A stretch of DNA of 64,000 bases, taken from positions 3,720,001-3,784,000 of the forward strand of contig NZ_CP094974.1 of the NCBI RefSeq assembly GCF_022869805.1, written 5' to 3'. The translations under genes were made by a program, and so were the position numbers. The DNA is from Halosolutus halophilus. GTDB taxonomy: Archaea; Halobacteriota; Halobacteria; Halobacteriales; Natrialbaceae. Positions 61,907-64,000 of the stretch are shown piece after piece. The notes under the pieces are model-generated. The model was not told where the DNA came from. It saw only the letters and a program-made list of their open reading frames with translations, and did not search any database. The number at the start of each line of letters is the position of its first letter. Within the stretch, counting starts at the first letter, position 1.

Positions 61907-62740
61907 ATGAGCGACCTGCGCCTCGACGCGACCCAGCTCGATCGGTACTCGAGACACGTGATCATGGACGAGATCGGCCCCGACGGCCAGCAACGACTGC
62001 TCGAGGGGAGCGTCCTCGTCGTCGGCGCGGGAGGACTGGGATCCCCGGCGATCCAGTACCTCGCGGCGGCCGGCGTCGGCCGTCTGGGAATCGTCGACGA
62101 CGACGTCGTCGAGCGATCGAACCTCCAGCGACAGGTCGTCCACGGCGACGCGGACGTGGACCGACCGAAGGTAGAGAGCGCAGCCGACTACGTGGCGGCG
62201 CTCAACCCGGACGTCGACGTCGAGACCCACGAGATCCGTCTCACCGCCGAGAACGTCGGCGATCTGGTCGAGGAGTACGACGTCGTGCTCGACGCCAGCG
62301 ACAACTTCGCCACCCGGTACCTGCTCAACGATCACTGCGTCCTCACCGAGACGCCGCTCTCCCACGGTGCGATTTACCGCTTCGAGGGACAGATCACGAC
62401 GTTCACGAACGATCGCGGCGAGTCGTCTCCGCCGTGTTACCGGTGCATCTTCCCCGAAGCGCCCGAACCGGGGACCGTCCCCGACTGTGCCACGACGGGC
62501 GTGCTCGGCGTCCTCCCCGGAACTGTGGGCTGCATCCAGGCCACCGAGGTGGTGAAGTACCTGCTCGGGAAAGGCGACCTCCTCGAGGGCCGACTCCTGA
62601 TGTACGATGCGATGGCCATGACCTTCGAGACGGTCCCGGTGCGGTCGAATCCGGCCTGTCCGGTCTGTGGCGACGATCCCGAGATCACGTCCGTCGAGGA
62701 CGTGTCGTACGAGGGGACCTGCGAGATTTCGGCCGACTGA
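61907..62740 (+). CDS. ubaA: SAMP-activating E1 enzyme UbaA (MoeB/ThiF family)
   Basis: From the ATG at 61907 (MSDLRLDATQLDRYSRHVIM) the 277-residue product has the adenylating-enzyme start LDRYSRHVIMDEIGPDGQQR. The nucleotide-binding VLVVGAGGLGSPAIQYLAAA, DDDVVERSNLQRQVVHG and DASDNFATRYLLNDHC follow. The catalytic Cys is in VPDCATTGVLG (C194), and the zinc CxxC pairs are CYRC and CPVC. It activates ubiquitin-like SAMP proteins for protein conjugation and for sulfur transfer in molybdopterin and tRNA thiolation. Single-copy essential-type gene. The in-frame extension before 61907 is upstream noise. Confidence 0.93.
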   Translation: MSDLRLDATQLDRYSRHVIMDEIGPDGQQRLLEGSVLVVGAGGLGSPAIQYLAAAGVGRLGIVDDDVVERSNLQRQVVHGDADVDRPKVESAADYVAALNPDVDVETHEIRLTAENVGDLVEEYDVVLDASDNFATRYLLNDHCVLTETPLSHGAIYRFEGQITTFTNDRGESSPPCYRCIFPEAPEPGTVPDCATTGVLGVLPGTVGCIQATEVVKYLLGKGDLLEGRLLMYDAMAMTFETVPVRSNPACPVCGDDPEITSVEDVSYEGTCEISAD

Positions 62741-62758
62741 CCCGAGACGACGGGACCG

Positions 62759-63544
62759 TTAGCTCCGCAGAAGTCCGCCGTCGATCGGCACTTCGGACCC
62801 GTTGACGAAACTGGCACGCGGACTCGAGAGGAAGGCGACGACCTCGCCGAGTTCCCGGGGATCCCCGATGCGATCCATCGGGATCTCGCCCGCCATGTCG
62901 GCCAGTCCCGCCTCGTAGTCGTCGTAGGTGCCGCGGTCGACGCGGGCCTCGACCAGTTCCTCGATTCGCGACGTCTCGATCGTCCCCGGCAGCACCGCGT
63001 TAGCCCGGATCTCCGGCGCGAACTCCCGTGAAATTGTCTTCACGAGACCGATCACGCCCCGGCGCACCGAGTTCGAGAGGAGCAGTCCGTCCGCGACCTC
63101 CCGCACCGTCCGCGAGGTGATACAGGTGATCGTCCCGTCCGCCGAGTCGAGCAGGTGCGGGTGGGCCTCCTCGATCGTCCAGACGACGCTCATCACCAGC
63201 AGATCGTAGGCCTGGTACCAGTCCTGTTCGTCGGTCTCGAGGAAGGTCGTGCTCGGCGGCCCGCCCGAGGACGTTACGAGGTGATCGAGCCCGCCGAAGG
63301 CGTCGACCGTCTCGCTCACGAGGTGGGAGACGTCGTCGGGGTCGGTGAGGTCGGCCTGGACGGCGAGTACGTCACCTTCCGCCGTTTCCTCGAGTTCGTC
63401 GCGCGCCGCGTCGAGTCGATCGGCGTCGCGACCGCAGATCGTCACGTTCGCACCCTCTTCGGCGATCGCCCGGGCGGACGCAAAGCCGAGGCCGCTCGAA
63501 GACGCCGTCACCAGTGCCGCGTTTCCGTCGAGTTCGAGGTCCAT
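62759..63544 (-). CDS. SDR-family oxidoreductase lacking the canonical Tyr
   Basis: From the ATG at 63544 (MDLELDGNAALVTASSSGLG) the 261-residue product is a classical-looking SDR: VTASSSGLGFASARAI cofactor site, VTICGRDADRLDAARDELEE, LVTSSGGPPSTTF, and C-terminal VAFLSSPRASFVNGSEVPID. In the catalytic region the usual Y-x3-K is replaced: after ITSRTVREVADGLLLSNSVR the Tyr position is Asn (SNSVRRG). This is characteristic of the BKR-like 'SDR-like' subgroup with an imperfect tetrad. It may still bind NAD(P); the reaction is uncertain. Confidence 0.87.
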   Translation of the reverse strand: MDLELDGNAALVTASSSGLGFASARAIAEEGANVTICGRDADRLDAARDELEETAEGDVLAVQADLTDPDDVSHLVSETVDAFGGLDHLVTSSGGPPSTTFLETDEQDWYQAYDLLVMSVVWTIEEAHPHLLDSADGTITCITSRTVREVADGLLLSNSVRRGVIGLVKTISREFAPEIRANAVLPGTIETSRIEELVEARVDRGTYDDYEAGLADMAGEIPMDRIGDPRELGEVVAFLSSPRASFVNGSEVPIDGGLLRS

Positions 63545-63819
63545 ACTGAATTCCAGGAAGGCGGGATACAAATCTCTCGGGGGATCTTGTATCGTGATAG
63601 TTTGGAACAGATTGGGCAATATTCAGTCCGTGGGATGGGTTTGAACTGAAAAGATACTTTTATGATACTTTATGAGAAACTGCCAGGGAAAGCCAAACGC
63701 CATAGCAGGTCGAGGATATCCCGCGTGGAAAATCATGGAAGACTATGACGTTGTATTCCAAGGTAGGCCCTCATATATCACAATTATTCGAAATGGAACT
63801 AAACCGATTAATTATTTAA

Positions 63820-64000
63820 ATGGCTGAATCTACTAATATAGTACAAAAGAGCTTTGAACTTCAAAAGAAAAACTCGTTCCCAAAGGACGAGCGGGATTAC
63901 GCCGTCGTCGATTTCTACCCCGACGAGGATCGAGTCGTAATTCTCGGCTGTCTCGTGAACGGCAACTCGCTCCATCAGCTCTCGCTTGAGGACCTCTCGC
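63820..64000 (+). CDS. Partial protein running off the window
   Basis: The ATG at 63820 opens a frame with no stop before the window edge (60 codons so far). It starts MAESTNIVQKSFELQKKNSF, then DERDYAVVDFYPDEDRVVIL and CLVNGNSLHQLSLEDLS. The first 20 residues are unusually AT-rich at codon level compared with the chromosome, while the later part is normal. Family not recognised from this fragment. Confidence 0.6.
   Translation, partial: MAESTNIVQKSFELQKKNSFPKDERDYAVVDFYPDEDRVVILGCLVNGNSLHQLSLEDLS

Noticed and set aside
1-64000. Search for tRNA, rRNA or CRISPR arrays
   Set aside because: No cloverleaf-type GGTTCGAATCC ends with matching acceptor stems and no spaced repeat arrays were found by eye.

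Overview
The window is haloarchaeal chromosome (class Halobacteria; a Natrialbales-type organism is my guess). Proteins are acidic (Asp/Glu-rich), coding DNA is GC-rich with GC-ending codons, start contexts look archaeal (AT-rich boxes, little leader), secretion signals are twin-arginine or lipobox type, and there are archaeal markers: aRF1, a UbaA-type SAMP E1, TreT, RNase AU-1, HalOD1, PrsW and several CPxC mini-proteins. No tRNA, rRNA or CRISPR array was seen.

Region 1 (about 1-24.6 kb) is gene-poor, lower in GC and visibly decaying. It holds a Tat-exported protein, a TrmO gene without a usable start codon, an Lrp/AsnC regulator, a DUF7344-like HTH protein, a medium-chain dehydrogenase, a CARDB-type pseudogene, a frameshifted class I aldolase overlapping an intact fructose-1,6-bisphosphatase, a divergent HAD phosphatase/TreT pair, an eIF2B-alpha-like protein, a collapsed glycerol locus (GlpA N-terminus fused in frame to GlpC C-terminus, then intact GlpK, then two gene scraps), a sugar nucleotidyltransferase, a dead IS6-type element, a fragment resembling the TGT-like DpdA family, a PQQ-propeller lipoprotein, and a few membrane and hypothetical proteins. 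Two families of short dispersed repeats (R1: three copies; R2: two direct copies bracketing about 2 kb) lie only here.

Region 2 (about 24.6-63.6 kb) is dense conserved chromosome. It has a rhodanese-MBL enzyme, a SpoIIM-family membrane protein, an MFS transporter, an AstE-like/threonine-synthase-like pair, a zinc-ribbon Nudix protein, a uridine-kinase-like protein, ArgS, a MinD/ParA ATPase divergent from aRF1, a CARDB-repeat surface protein, regulators, PRC-barrel, TraB-like and HalOD1 proteins, a hexapeptide acyltransferase, an aldo/keto reductase, RNase AU-1, PrsW, riboflavin synthase, a 2Fe-2S ferredoxin, an operon of an SF1 helicase and an M24-fold protein, UbaA and an SDR. The one clear lesion here is a RibD/DHFR-like gene broken at a 15-bp tandem duplication. 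The last 350 bases turn AT-rich again and a gene runs off the end.

I found no convincing new multi-gene defence or metabolic system. The best leads are the in-frame glpA'-'glpC chimera, the dispersed mini-repeats tied to gene decay, the DpdA-like scrap beside the IS, and several conserved proteins that lack canonical catalytic residues.
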